This document shows, piece after piece, positions 4,941-5,283 of a DNA stretch of 5,283 bases (position 1 is its first letter; each line of letters opens with the position of its first letter). Under the pieces are notes generated by a model that saw only the letters and a list, made by a program, of their open reading frames with translations, made no database searches and was not told where the DNA came from. The stretch is from positions 1 to 5,283 of the forward strand of contig JAGUYQ010000087.1 of assembly GCA_020061285.1 (NCBI GenBank), in the 5' to 3' direction. A program made the translations under genes and the position numbers. The DNA is from Betaproteobacteria bacterium. Its GTDB lineage: Bacteria > Pseudomonadota > Gammaproteobacteria > Burkholderiales > UBA9220.

Positions 4941-5283
4941 ATGTTGCAACAGACTCCCCTCAACGCCGTCCACCGCGCCATGGGCGCGAAAATGGTGGAT
5001 TTCGGCGGCTGGGACATGCCCCTGCACTACGGCTCCCAACTGGAGGAGGACCACCAGGTACGGCGGGACGCCGGCATGTTCGACGTTTCCCACATGCGGG
5101 TGGTGGACGTGGAGGGCGCCGGGGCGCGGGATTTCCTCCGCGGCCTGCTGGCCAACAACGTGGACAAACTCACCCTCTCCGGCAAGGCGCTCTATTCCTG
5201 CCTGCTGAAGGAGGACGGCGGGGTGCTGGACGACCTGATCGTCTATTTCCTGCGGGAGGACTGGTTCCGCATCGTGGTCAACG
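4941..5283 (+). CDS. gcvT: Glycine cleavage system T protein (aminomethyltransferase), N-terminal part
   Basis: The first 114 residues of GcvT are present; the right window edge cuts the gene, whose family length is about 360 residues. GcvT takes the aminomethyl group from the lipoylated H protein, releases ammonia and makes 5,10-methylene-tetrahydrofolate in the cytoplasmic glycine cleavage complex. The visible part has [30 protein letters not shown] (1-32 region), [10 protein letters not shown] (43-52), [18 protein letters not shown] (69-86) and VLDDLIVY (95-102). The Asp97-Asp98 pair includes the conserved folate-contacting Asp. These motifs align with E. coli GcvT without gaps. ATG 4941 gives the expected start and has GGAAGGAA (4929-4936) upstream. 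Its leader is the glycine riboswitch and terminator, so induction by glycine is expected. Other gcv genes may follow outside the window. Confidence 0.97.
   Translation, partial: MLQQTPLNAVHRAMGAKMVDFGGWDMPLHYGSQLEEDHQVRRDAGMFDVSHMRVVDVEGAGARDFLRGLLANNVDKLTLSGKALYSCLLKEDGGVLDDLIVYFLREDWFRIVVN

Overview
The window is a high-GC stretch of ordinary bacterial core genome, all read from the + strand. The proteins align residue for residue with E. coli family members: AccB, AccC, PrmA and GcvT. The order aroQ-accB-accC-prmA is the one I know from Pseudomonas-type genomes. I infer a GC-rich gammaproteobacterium, for example a Methylococcales or Chromatiales relative, but I cannot fix the genus.

Layout: (1) 1-252 is the 3' end of a TlpA/ResA-like thioredoxin-fold gene, cut by the left edge. 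(2) 253-374 is a gap that probably carries the promoter of the next operon. It holds an 8-bp direct repeat spaced one helical turn apart. (3) 375-4648 is a tight cluster: aroQ (type II dehydroquinase), accB (biotin carboxyl carrier protein), accC (biotin carboxylase), prmA (ribosomal protein L11 methyltransferase) and a zinc-ribbon/DUF3426 membrane protein. Junctions are 2 bp (aroQ/accB), 105 bp (accB/accC), 13 bp (accC/prmA) and a 4-bp GTGA overlap (prmA/DUF3426). (4) 4649-4940 contains a good sigma70-type promoter, a tandem (two-aptamer) glycine riboswitch and a strong intrinsic terminator. (5) From 4941, gcvT (glycine cleavage T protein) starts and runs off the right edge.

How the genes work together: aroQ serves the shikimate pathway, and accB/accC give two of the subunits of acetyl-CoA carboxylase, the entry to fatty acid synthesis. 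prmA modifies the ribosome. The DUF3426 protein has no firm function. gcvT belongs to a separate unit that breaks glycine down to one-carbon units, and it is very probably switched on by glycine through the riboswitch.

I see no new defence, mobile or biosynthetic system. The parts worth a second look are regulatory. A perfect four-copy GGGGTGA repeat that fits a G-quadruplex lies between accB and accC. Two mutually exclusive hairpins sit next to the poorly marked accC start. In the glycine riboswitch, the leader-linker P0 helix lies partly upstream of the start predicted for the obvious promoter.
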